Part shown: piece by piece, positions 27,154 through 35,727 of the stretch
Position numbering within the stretch: the stretch's first letter is position 1
Layout: each line of letters begins with the position of its first letter
Origin: Streptomyces camelliae
GTDB lineage: Bacteria > Actinomycetota > Actinomycetes > Streptomycetales > Streptomycetaceae
Direction of reading: 5' to 3'
DNA length: 64,000 nt
Assembly (NCBI RefSeq): GCF_027625935.1
Contig: NZ_CP115300.1
Location: 682,001-746,000 of the forward strand
The notes under the pieces: model-generated
The model's input: only the letters and a program-made list of their open reading frames with translations
Databases searched by the model: none
What the model was told of the DNA's origin: nothing
Translations under genes and position numbers: made by a program

Positions 27154-28131
27154 ATGCGTGCAGTCGAATTCCAGGAGTACGGCGGCCCCGAGGTGCTGAA
27201 GGTCGTCCAGGCCGACATCCCCGAGCCGGGGCCGGGGCAGGTGACCGTCGACACCGCCTACGCAGGCGTGAACTTCGCGGACCTCAAGGCCCGCGCCGAG
27301 GGGTACCGGGTGCAGTCACTGCCGTTCCGCCCCGGGCTGGAGGTCTCGGGACGGATCCGGGCCGTCGGCCAGGGCGTGGCGGGACTGCGACCGGGTCAGG
27401 AGGTCGTCGCGTTCGTCAGCGGCGGCGCCTACGCGGAGGTCGTGGCCGCCGACGCCGCGACCGTCTTCCCGTTGCCCGAGGGCGTGGACCTGCGCACCGG
27501 GGCCGCGCTCCCCACGGTGGTGCCGACCGCGCACGCCCTGCTGCACGAGGTCGGGCGGCTGCGCGCCGGTGAGAGTGTGCTGGTGCACGGCGCGGCGGGC
27601 GGCGTCGGCACGGCGGCCGGTCAGCTGGCCCGGGCGGCGGGCGCCGGCGCGGTGTACGGCGTGGTCTCCACTCCCGACAAGGCCGAGTACGCCCTCAAGC
27701 ACGGCTACGACGAGGTGTTCACCGTCGGCACCTTCGCCGAGGACGTCCGCCGTGCCACCGGCGGTCGGGGTGTCGACCTGGTGCTCGACCCCGTCGGCGG
27801 CGACACTCTGCGCCGCGGCCTGGACGCGCTGGCCGTCTTCGGCCGTCTGGTGTCCTACGGCAACGCGAGCGGAGCGGAGCCGTGGCACGTCGGGCAGGCG
27901 GAACTCGGCGCGCAGGGCCGGTCCGTCGCCGCGTTCTCCATCCTGAATCTCGCGCAGTCGGCCCCCGAGGCGCTGCGCGCACTCGCCGAGCGCTCCTTCC
28001 GCAAGGTCGCCGACGGCACCGTGACACTGCCCGTCACCGCGGAGTTCGCCCTGACGGACGCCGCCGGGGCACACCGGCTGATGGGCGGACACACCTCGAC
28101 GGGCAAGCTGCTGCTGCGCACGGCGGACTGA
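27154..28131 (+). CDS. MDR family NADPH:quinone oxidoreductase
   Basis: 325 residues from ATG 27154 (MRAVEFQEYGGPEVLKVV); an upstream ATG at 27112 is in frame but lies in the operator/promoter zone. GroES-like domain, then VLVHGAAGGVGTAAGQLAR as the NADPH motif and VDLVLDPVGGDTLRRGLDAL, typical of QOR/zeta-crystallin-type reductases without zinc. Divergent from the ArsR regulator and probably repressed by it through the palindrome at 27070-27095. Confidence 0.88.
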   Translation: MRAVEFQEYGGPEVLKVVQADIPEPGPGQVTVDTAYAGVNFADLKARAEGYRVQSLPFRPGLEVSGRIRAVGQGVAGLRPGQEVVAFVSGGAYAEVVAADAATVFPLPEGVDLRTGAALPTVVPTAHALLHEVGRLRAGESVLVHGAAGGVGTAAGQLARAAGAGAVYGVVSTPDKAEYALKHGYDEVFTVGTFAEDVRRATGGRGVDLVLDPVGGDTLRRGLDALAVFGRLVSYGNASGAEPWHVGQAELGAQGRSVAAFSILNLAQSAPEALRALAERSFRKVADGTVTLPVTAEFALTDAAGAHRLMGGHTSTGKLLLRTAD

Positions 28132-28192
28132 CCGCGCATGCGCCTCGCCCTGCCGGACAAACCAGTGGTGACGTGGGCAGGTTGATGACAGG

Positions 28193-28560
28193 GTGACGCT
28201 CATTCCGTCGCCCGCAGCCGGCTCACTGTTCCGTGAACTGCACGCCACACTCACCCTGCGCAAGCCCCCGGAGGATGTGGCCCGGCTCAGCCACGAGCAG
28301 CGCCGCCGCGACGTCACCATGACCGGCAAGAGCGCGCTGGCCCACGCCCTGCCGTACGAGTTGTTCGCCGCCGACCCGGACACGGCGGGCCTTCATCCCG
28401 TACCTCACGGCGCGCGGCCAAACGCGCAGCATCTTCACCGACGGCCGGCAGCGTCAGGTCTACGACGAGGTCGCCGACGCGCTGTTCCAACGCCTGTGGA
28501 CTCGTCCCGAGCGGACCCGCTGGACGCGATTACACGACCTTCAACCGGCCGTAGTCGGCG
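28193..28560 (+). pseudogene. unrecognised broken ORF
   Basis: GTG 28193 opens a frame (SLFRELHATLTLRKPPEDV, then TMTGKSALAHALPYELFAAD) that loses natural codon pattern near 28395; the plausible continuation is in another frame (IPYLTARGQTRSIFTDGRQR, QVYDEVADALFQRLW), ending near 28553. The two halves look like one protein with a frameshift. I do not recognise the family. It abuts the ricin/GH74 fragment, so the original downstream context is lost. Confidence 0.4.
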
Positions 28561-28579
28561 CGCCCACGCGGCCGGTGGC

Positions 28580-29671
28580 GTGCGGCGCTCGCGTGGGCGC
28601 CACCGGCGGCGCTGGACCACGCTGGGCCTGGCGGTGGGCGTGCCCGCTGTGGTCGGCTCCTACCTGCTGTTCGTGCAGGCCGATTCGAACGCCGCGACGG
28701 TGGATCCCGACGTCTCCTACACGCTGGTGTCCGTCCGCAGCGGCAAGGCGCTGGACGTGCCCGGGGCGAACATCTCGGACGGCGTCCGGATACGGCAGGA
28801 GAGCCGCGTGGCCGGTGCCGCGAGCCAGCAGTGGCGGCTGAGGCCGGCGGGGGACGGCTACGACGAGCTGGAGAACCGCAGCACCCACAAGGTCATCGGA
28901 GTCCGGGGCGCCTCTTCGAAGTCGCTCGCCGCCGTCGAGCAGCAGACCGACCACGGTTTGCCCGCGCAGCAGTGGCGGATGCAGGACGTGGGCGGTGGAG
29001 CGGTGAGGTTCGTCTCCCGCAGGAGCGGGATGGTGCTGGACGTGTGGGGCGGCGGCAGCAGTGCGGGCGTGCCACTCGTCCAGTACGCCGGCCGGGGCAG
29101 CACCAACCAGCAGTGGCGACTGGTGAAGGTGTCCGGCAGGGGCGGGTACAGCTGGCACAACGCGCAGATCGTCGGCGGCGGGTTCGTGACCGGGCTGGTC
29201 TTCAACCCCGCCCGCAAGGACCTGCTGTACGCCCGGACCGACATCGGCGGCGCGTACCGCTGGGACGCGGCCGCAGGCCAGTGGACCTCGCTGACCGACT
29301 GGATCGGTGGTGCCGACTGGAACCTGCTGGGGATCGAGAGCCTGGCGACCGACCCGGTCGACCCGAACCGGCTGTACCTGGCGAGCGGCACCTACACCAA
29401 CGACTGGGCGGGCAATGGCGCGATCCTCCGCTCCACCGACCAGGGGCGGACGTTCCAGCGCACCGACCTGCCGTTCAAGCTGGGCGGCAACGAGGACGGG
29501 CGGTCGATGGGCGAGCGACTGGTGGTGGACCCGTCCGACCACAGCACCCTCTACCTGGGCACCCGCAAGAACGGCCTCTGGCGCCGACGTCACCAAGCCG
29601 TCGCACGGCACTGCCACTACCGGCGCCGCACGCACTTCGATCAGGTGAGTCACGAACCACCGCGCCTCTGA
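28580..29671 (+). pseudogene. truncated ricin-lectin/GH74 xyloglucanase-type gene
   Basis: From GTG 28580 (a weak start without a good ribosome site) the protein has a membrane-spanning signal (TLGLAVGVPAVVGSYLLFV), a RICIN/CBM13 domain with repeated QQW signatures (ASQQWRL, AQQWRM, NQQWRLV) to about residue 190, then the first blades of a GH74-type beta-propeller: HNAQIVGGGFVTGLVFNPAR, LLYARTDIGGAYRW and ILRSTDQGRTFQRTD. GH74 enzymes cut xyloglucan and need two seven-bladed propellers of about 700 residues; only about 140 remain before the frame breaks at 29580 and stops. Likely inactive. Confidence 0.78.
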
Positions 29672-29755
29672 TTGCCGGCCCGTGTCCCCCTTCCCGGGCC
29701 GCCCCTCGATCGTGTGCCGCCGCCGGTGGTGTCCCAGCGGCCGCCCGAGAAGTGC

Positions 29756-29787
29756 GTGCGTCCGGCGCCTGTGCGCGCCGGACGCAC
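29756..29787. terminator. 13-bp hairpin between GH74 remnant and GH29 gene
   Basis: GTGCGTCCGGCGC (29756-29768) pairs perfectly with GCGCCGGACGCAC (29775-29787). It lies 19 bases past the GH29 stop on the minus strand and can serve as its terminator, possibly in both directions. Confidence 0.75.
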
Positions 29788-29805
29788 GTCTCTTACGATC
29801 CGCTG

Positions 29806-31749
29806 TCAGGAGGGGATGATCTGCCACTGCTGCCGGGGGATGGCGGTGTAGGTCCACTGGTTGATGGCGGCTCCGTCGGCGGTGGAGCCACTGTCGACGT
29901 TGAGGGACAGGCCGCTGAGCCGGTTGGTGAGGAGGTAGTAGCCGCCGCCGGTGGGGGTGATGGCCCAGTGCTGCTGGGGTGCGTCGGCGTCGACCCAGAT
30001 GTCGGCGCCTCCGCCGTCCACGCGGGAGAGTCCGCCGATTTCCATGAGCGTGCCACTCTTGACGTTGCGGATCTTGTAGTAGCCGTTGTCGGCCAGGGCG
30101 ATGGTCCACTTCTGGCCGGCCTGCTTCTGCCAGGACGACTGCAGGAGGGGGGTGTTGTTGGCAGTGCCGGCACCTGAGACGTCGGCGACCTTGCCGCTGT
30201 GCCGGGCGACGAGGCGGTACACGGTGCCGTCGCCGGGGAAGAGGGTGGAGACCAGGGCGGGTGTCGCGGTGCGGCCGCCGATGCGCAGGTTGCCGATGTT
30301 GGCGTAGCCGCCGGTGCCGGCGGTGACCTGGATGCGGACGAAGGCGGCGTTGCGGGCCGGCCATTCGACGAGTTTGGTGGTGCGGTCGCCGGGCCAGCGG
30401 GCGGTGGCGACCTGGGTGAAGGTGGTGCCGTCGGTGCTGGTGGAGATGGCGCAGGCGGTGATGTCGCCGTCGGTGGTGTTGGTGCGGTTCCACTGCTTGG
30501 GCAGGTATTCGAGGGTGGAGATGTTGCTCCATACGCCGCCCAGGTCGATGGTGATGCTCTGGGGAAGCGGGAGGCTCCAGGTGGACCAACAGGTCTCGAA
30601 GTTCCGGTCACTGAGGCCGTCGATGGCGTTCAGGGGGCCTTCCCCGGTGAGGTATGCGGTGGCGTAGGCGGCCACGGGGGTGACCGGGTGTTCGGCGCGG
30701 AGCATCTGGGTGGGCAGGGGCGGCCGGGAGGTGTCGGGGCCGCTCCAGGCGGCGCCGACCTCGGAGAGCCGGTTGACGATGTTGGTGTCCAGCACACCAT
30801 TGCGGTTGGGCGGGCAGTTGAGGATGAACGAGGTGTACTTGGGCTCCAGGTCAGCCAGGTGGGAGAGGATGGAGTCCCTGCTCATCGGATCGGTCGTGGG
30901 CGTTGTCGGATGCCAGAACCACCCGTTGCTGATCGTCTGGCCCTGCAGCGAGGCGTAGGTGTTGCCTGCCGGTGAGGTGATGCCGAGTGGCTCCTCGAAG
31001 TAGATCGCGTCGCCGAGGAAGGGCACCGACAGCCCACCGTGGTCGATCATCACGATGTCGGGCTGCAGGGACTTCACGTGTTCCCTGATGCGCTGGTAAG
31101 GGACGGCCTGCTGGCCCATCTGCCAGGCGTAGCCGTCGGTGACGAACATGTCGATGGTGCCGTAGTTGGTGAGCAGTTCGGTGATCTGGTTGAGGATGTA
31201 GGTGATGTCGCCGGGCTGGACGGCCTGGCCGGAGGCGACTTTGTGGCGGGTGTCGTAGGCCTGCACGCTGTAGGTGCGGTCCCAGATGGAGAAGTACAGG
31301 CCGACCTTGAGGCCCTGGGCCCGGAAGGCGGTCACGTACTGCGCGACGATGTCGTGCTTGTAGGAGCTGTTGGCTACGTTGTAGTTGTTGTAGGCGCTGG
31401 GCCACAGGCAGAAGCCGTCGTGGTGCTTGGTGGTCAGAACGCCGTAGCTCATCTTCGCCGCCGCAGCGGCCGCCGCCCACTGGGCGCAGTCGACCGCCGT
31501 GGGCGCGAACAGAGCAGGGTTCTGGTGCGGGGAGGCCCACTCCTGGTTGGTGAACGTGCCCATGTTGAAGTGGTTGAACATGCCGAACCGCATGTTCACC
31601 AGGTTGCTGAGGTTGGTCTGTAGGTCCGCGGCGGCCGCCTGAGGGAGCAGGCGGGAGAAGCCGGGAACCACGGGCAGCGCGCTCGCGGCCACAGCGGCGC
31701 CCGCGGCGCCCAGCAGGGTTCGACGGGACGGTCCTCTTCCTGACGGCAT
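29806..31749 (-). CDS. secreted GH29 alpha-L-fucosidase with CBM32 and CBM13
   Basis: 647 residues. The Tat-type signal is GPSRRTLLGAAGAAVAAS. The GH29 barrel covers about 45-340: TTKHHDGFCLWPSAY (sugar-binding HH at 109-110) and TIDMFVTDGYAW with the likely nucleophile D205. A discoidin-like CBM32 domain follows (about 365-500) and the C-terminus is a ricin-type CBM13 (KWTI, QHWAI, QQWQI at strand ends). It should release L-fucose from external glycans. The general acid of GH29 is variable and was not assigned. It is downstream of another GH29 gene on the same strand with about 170 bases between. Confidence 0.9.
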   Translation of the reverse strand: MPSGRGPSRRTLLGAAGAAVAASALPVVPGFSRLLPQAAAADLQTNLSNLVNMRFGMFNHFNMGTFTNQEWASPHQNPALFAPTAVDCAQWAAAAAAAKMSYGVLTTKHHDGFCLWPSAYNNYNVANSSYKHDIVAQYVTAFRAQGLKVGLYFSIWDRTYSVQAYDTRHKVASGQAVQPGDITYILNQITELLTNYGTIDMFVTDGYAWQMGQQAVPYQRIREHVKSLQPDIVMIDHGGLSVPFLGDAIYFEEPLGITSPAGNTYASLQGQTISNGWFWHPTTPTTDPMSRDSILSHLADLEPKYTSFILNCPPNRNGVLDTNIVNRLSEVGAAWSGPDTSRPPLPTQMLRAEHPVTPVAAYATAYLTGEGPLNAIDGLSDRNFETCWSTWSLPLPQSITIDLGGVWSNISTLEYLPKQWNRTNTTDGDITACAISTSTDGTTFTQVATARWPGDRTTKLVEWPARNAAFVRIQVTAGTGGYANIGNLRIGGRTATPALVSTLFPGDGTVYRLVARHSGKVADVSGAGTANNTPLLQSSWQKQAGQKWTIALADNGYYKIRNVKSGTLMEIGGLSRVDGGGADIWVDADAPQQHWAITPTGGGYYLLTNRLSGLSLNVDSGSTADGAAINQWTYTAIPRQQWQIIPS

Positions 31750-31923
31750 GGGTGCACTCCCGGTTTCGGGTGGCTCTGATGTGTCGGAGGTGAGGCGGTT
31801 GGGGCGGACGGCGCATACGGCTACGAAGGCGCCAAGCTCCGCCGGTACGAGACATCTGCCGACTCGAACTCCCAGTCCCCGCGAGCGCGCCCACCGCAGC
31901 CGCGTGTCGTGCCGGTGCGAGGG
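31750..31923. other. gap between the two GH29 genes
   Basis: No ORF with normal bias and no clear terminator. It may contain the promoter of the 29806-31749 gene. Confidence 0.35.
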
Positions 31924-34155
31924 TCACAGCGCCGTGAAGGTCCACAGCAGGTTGGTGCTGCTTCCGTAGGCCCACTGCTTGGTCACGGAGCCCGAGGCCA
32001 CGTTGCCGCCGCCGTCGAGAACCAGGCCGGTGGTGCGGTTGGCGATCGTGTGGCGGCCGTCGCCGCGGTGGGTGATCGTCCACTGCTGGTTCGTGCCGCC
32101 GTTCCACGGCGCCTGCCTGGCCGCTGAACCGTTGCCGGTGGCCCCCCAGCCGTCGGCGACCATGCCGTTGGTGCGGTTGACCAGCTTGTAGTAGCCGCCG
32201 CCTACCTCGACCGCCTGCCACTGGAGGTTGGGACTGCCGTCCCAGGGCCACTGCTTGAGGTTGGACCCGGAGGCCACCGTGCCGCCGCTGTCCAGGGCGA
32301 GGCCGTCGGTGACGTTGGTGATCCGGAAGTACGTCGACGGATTGAGCTGGACCTTCAGCGAGGTGACCTGGTCGTTGTTGCCCGTGACCCGGAGGTCGGG
32401 GTTGTCGGCGATGAAGGTCCATGAGGTGCCGGAGAAGTTGTCTCCCGAGTAGCCGATCACCTGGAAGCCGGAAGCCAGGCGCAGGGACGAGAGGCTGAGC
32501 GGGCCAAGGCCGGCGAGCGTCAGCTGGTCCGCGGTGTAGTCGCCGACAGGGAGCACGGCGGTCGTGCCCGAGTAGTTGACGTCCCCGAAGACCACGGCGC
32601 CGGAGAGGGGCCGCAGGCTGGGTATCTGCCCGGAGAAGGAGAGCTTGAGAACGTACGCGTCGGCGCTGAACGGCGCTGACGACGGCAGGGTCACCTTCAG
32701 ACCGGACGCGTCCTGCGTGGGCGTGGCGAGACTGATGTAGTTGCCGGCCGTCGAGTCGAGCAGCTTGGCCGACGTCAGCGAGGAGAGGCCGATCCGGTCG
32801 GAGCTGAGAGTCTTGATCGTCAGCGAACTGCCGGGCCAGCCGAGGACGGTGGCGTACAGGACCGTGTTGGTCTTGTCCCGGGTGAAGCGTATGTCCTGCG
32901 CCGTGCCGGCCGTCGGGGTGGTGAAGGAGCCGCCACCCATCTTCGTCGGGCCTTCGCCGTACGCCGTCCAGGGCCGGGTCGAGTAGACCGACTCGCCGAA
33001 GCGCTTCAGGTAGTCGCCGATGCCGAGCAGAACGTCCTTCTGCGCCTGCGGGATGGTGCCGTCGGCCATCGGCGCGATGTTCAGCAGCATGTTGCCGTTC
33101 TTGCTGACCCGGTCGATGAGTGAGTGCAGCATCTGCTGAGTGCTGTAGTAGCCGATGCCCTGCGTGTAGCACCAGCTGGAGCTGGAGATGCTGTCGTCGG
33201 TGAGCCAGTAGGGGCTGGTCAGGTCGGCCGGGCCGCCGCGCTCGTAGTCGAAGACCTCGCCCTTGTTGTCGAGCCCGTCCTTGTACGTGGCGACGACCTC
33301 GCGGCCCCAGGCGTTGGCCTGGTTGTAGTAGTACGACAGGAAGTTCAGGCGCTGCGTCTCGTCGACCGCGTCCAGTCTGAAGTCCTGCCACAGGATGTCC
33401 GGCTGGGCGAGGTCGATGACCTCCTTCAGCTTGTCGTACCAGAGCTGGTTCTCCTGCGTCCTGTCCAACTGCCCGTAGAGCTTCTGCAGGCTCGGGTCCG
33501 ACTGGGCGGGGACGTGGTCGTAGTAGCCGTTGAAGTTGTACGCGTGGTGCATGGCGACCAGCAGCTTGAGCCCCTTGGCCCGGATCGCCGTGGTGAACAG
33601 CTGCAGCAGATTGAGCTTCGGGCCCTTGGCGACCGAGTTCCACTCGTTGACCTGGCTGTTCCACATGGAGAAGCCGTCGTGGTGTTCGGCGACCGGTCCG
33701 GCGAACCTCGCTCCCGCGTCGACGAACAGCTGCGCCCACGCGTCGGGGTCGAAGGTGCCGCCCGCCGACGTGAGCCTCGGTGCGAACTGCACGGTGTTCC
33801 CAGCGAGGTCCTTCGCCCCGTTGATGAAGTTGTGGTACGGCCACACGGACGGGTCGCCGTAGGTCGCGATGTGGTGCTGGTTGGCCGCGCTGCCGGCTAT
33901 GTACATGTTGCGCGGGTACCACTCGCTGTCGTAGGCCGGAACGCTGAAGACGCCCCAGTGGAAGTAGATGCCGAACTTGGCGTCCTGGAACCACTCCGGG
34001 GCCGGTGGGTGCTGGTCGACCGAGGGCCACGCCGGTGTGTAGGTACTCGGTGCCGCCTGTGCGACGCCGGCCCCGAGGCCGCCGCCGGCGACGGCTGCCG
34101 CCGCTACACATGTGGCGGCGGAGAGGAACTGGCGTCTGTTGAAAGAGCTCGACAT
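31924..34155 (-). CDS. secreted GH29 alpha-L-fucosidase with crystallin-like and CBM13 domains
   Basis: 743 residues from ATG 34155 (MSSSFNRRQFLSAATC), a Tat-type signal. GH29 domain: FGIYFHWGVFSVPAYDSEWY, VAEHHDGFSMWNSQ and QPDILWQDFRLD with the likely nucleophile D258; SKNGNMLLNIAPMADG is also family-typical. A C-terminal sugar-barrel domain is followed at about 525-605 by VVFGDVNYSGTTAVLP and GYSGDNFSGTSWTFIADNPD, two Greek-key motifs of beta/gamma-crystallin type, then a ricin-type CBM13. The module combination differs from the neighbouring GH29, so the two may act on different linkages. Divergent from the sugar ABC transporter operon. Confidence 0.9.
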   Translation of the reverse strand: MSSSFNRRQFLSAATCVAAAAVAGGGLGAGVAQAAPSTYTPAWPSVDQHPPAPEWFQDAKFGIYFHWGVFSVPAYDSEWYPRNMYIAGSAANQHHIATYGDPSVWPYHNFINGAKDLAGNTVQFAPRLTSAGGTFDPDAWAQLFVDAGARFAGPVAEHHDGFSMWNSQVNEWNSVAKGPKLNLLQLFTTAIRAKGLKLLVAMHHAYNFNGYYDHVPAQSDPSLQKLYGQLDRTQENQLWYDKLKEVIDLAQPDILWQDFRLDAVDETQRLNFLSYYYNQANAWGREVVATYKDGLDNKGEVFDYERGGPADLTSPYWLTDDSISSSSWCYTQGIGYYSTQQMLHSLIDRVSKNGNMLLNIAPMADGTIPQAQKDVLLGIGDYLKRFGESVYSTRPWTAYGEGPTKMGGGSFTTPTAGTAQDIRFTRDKTNTVLYATVLGWPGSSLTIKTLSSDRIGLSSLTSAKLLDSTAGNYISLATPTQDASGLKVTLPSSAPFSADAYVLKLSFSGQIPSLRPLSGAVVFGDVNYSGTTAVLPVGDYTADQLTLAGLGPLSLSSLRLASGFQVIGYSGDNFSGTSWTFIADNPDLRVTGNNDQVTSLKVQLNPSTYFRITNVTDGLALDSGGTVASGSNLKQWPWDGSPNLQWQAVEVGGGYYKLVNRTNGMVADGWGATGNGSAARQAPWNGGTNQQWTITHRGDGRHTIANRTTGLVLDGGGNVASGSVTKQWAYGSSTNLLWTFTAL

Positions 34156-34621
34156 GAGGACATCCCTGAAATGGGGGACAAGGGGGGACACACGACGCCC
34201 ACGGCTCTGGAGCGCCGGAGGTTACGCACGAAGTTCGACCATGTGACGCACTGATGTCAACGGGCGTGCAGGGATGAAAGCAGCTCCATGACTCGCACTT
34301 TCGTCCAATATGAGCGCTATGACGCCATTTTCTGGCGCCAGACATCGAATGTTTGAGGGCCGGCGACGAAGGCACCGTCACACGGGGAGTCCGCAGACAA
34401 GCCGTCAGCGCATCACGAATACGCATCATTGATGGGATTGATTTAGTGGCCAGGATGCCGCTGCGAGCTCCAAACCCCCCTCCTTTCCAGCATTTCCTGC
34501 CGACATCTAGACAGCACCCTCGGGTCGCCGTATACATACATCCCATGTCTTCGATGCGGCGGCACACAGCTGCCGCCCAGCACACCAACTCCCGCTCCGG
34601 GACCAGCGCGAGGAAGTACCG
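34156..34621. promoter_or_regulatory. divergent promoter region with two ACAT-N3-ATGT dyads
   Basis: 466 bases without a gene between the GH29 and ABC operons. Two copies of a short palindrome are present: ACATCGAATGT (34342-34352) and ACATCCCATGT (34538-34548), with partly conserved flanks (AGACAT, ATGTTT or ATGTCT). The second lies 74 bases before the binding-protein start. They are candidate sites for the FadR/GntR regulator at 45659 that ends the operon. Confidence 0.5.
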
Positions 34622-35680
34622 ATGAGACTCAGAACTGCTCTCTGCTCCACCGCCTCAGCCCTGTCCGCCCTGGCGCTGCTCAGCGCCTGCAGCGGCTCGG
34701 GCACCGCTTCGTCGAGCAGTTCCCCGCTGGTCGGCGTCGACTACCCCCGCTCCGACACCGACTTCTGGAACTCGTACATCAAGTACACGCCCAGGTACGC
34801 CGGACAGCTGAGCCTGTCGCTGAAGACGACGAACTCGCAGAACGACGTCGCCAAGCTGACCGCCAACGCGCAGACGTTCATCAGCCAGGGTGTGAAGGGC
34901 ATCGCGATGGCGCCCCAGGACACCGCCGCCATCGCGCCGACGCTGGCGCAGCTGGAGGCGAAGAAGATCCCCGTCGTCACCATCGACACCCGCCCCGACA
35001 GCGGCAAGGTGTTCATGGTGGTGCGGGCCGACAACCGCGCCTACGGCGAGAAGGCCTGCCGGTTCCTCGGCACGAAGCTGAACGGCAAGGGCAAGGTCGT
35101 GATGCTGGAGGGCGGCCTCGACTCCATCAACGGCCGTGACCGCACAGAGGCGTTCAACGCGTGCATGAAGGCGAACTACCCCGGCATCAAGGTGTTCGGG
35201 GAGGCCACCAACTGGGACGGGGCCACCGCCGCGCAGAAGCTCCAGACCGACCTGACCGCCAACCCGGACATCAAGGGCGTCTACATGGAGTCCAGCTTCG
35301 CCCTGTCCGGCACGCTTCAGGTGCTCAAGCAGAAGGGCCTGCTGGTCGGCCCGAAGGACGAGAAGCACGTCTTCATCGTGTCCAACGACGGCATCCCCGA
35401 GGAGCTCAAGGACATCGCGGCCGGCAACATCGACGCCACCGTCTCCCAGCCGGCCGACCTGTACGCCAAGTACGCCCTGTACTACCTGAAGGCCGCGATC
35501 GACGGAAAGACGTTCAAGCCCGGCAAGACCGACCACAACAGCACCATCATCCAGGTCCGCTCCGGTCTGCTTGAGGACCAGCTCTCCGCTCCCCTGGTCA
35601 CCGTCGACGGCGGCACCTATGGCGGCGTGTCCAGCGTCAAGAGCACCGACACCTCCCTGTGGGGCAACAACCTCGGCTGA
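34622..35680 (+). CDS. sugar ABC transporter substrate-binding lipoprotein (CUT2)
   Basis: 352 residues. Lipoprotein signal with lipobox LLSAC. The body is a type I periplasmic binding protein of the RbsB/LacI-like class: VDYPRSDTDFWNSYIKYTPR, TAIAPTLAQLEAKKIPVVTI and ATVSQPADLYAKYALYYL. It probably binds L-fucose or a related pentose/deoxyhexose; the neighbouring fucosidases and fuconate genes support this. It begins an operon with the ATPase and permease. Confidence 0.9.
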   Translation: MRLRTALCSTASALSALALLSACSGSGTASSSSSPLVGVDYPRSDTDFWNSYIKYTPRYAGQLSLSLKTTNSQNDVAKLTANAQTFISQGVKGIAMAPQDTAAIAPTLAQLEAKKIPVVTIDTRPDSGKVFMVVRADNRAYGEKACRFLGTKLNGKGKVVMLEGGLDSINGRDRTEAFNACMKANYPGIKVFGEATNWDGATAAQKLQTDLTANPDIKGVYMESSFALSGTLQVLKQKGLLVGPKDEKHVFIVSNDGIPEELKDIAAGNIDATVSQPADLYAKYALYYLKAAIDGKTFKPGKTDHNSTIIQVRSGLLEDQLSAPLVTVDGGTYGGVSSVKSTDTSLWGNNLG

Positions 35681-35727
35681 CCTGCCCTGTCAGGCACCCA
35701 ACGGCTATCGAGTACAAGGCGGTTGTG

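Noticed and set aside
30851..34588. A 1245-codon minus-strand frame across both GH29 genes
   Set aside because: It is in the wrong frame relative to the two fucosidases and has shadow composition.
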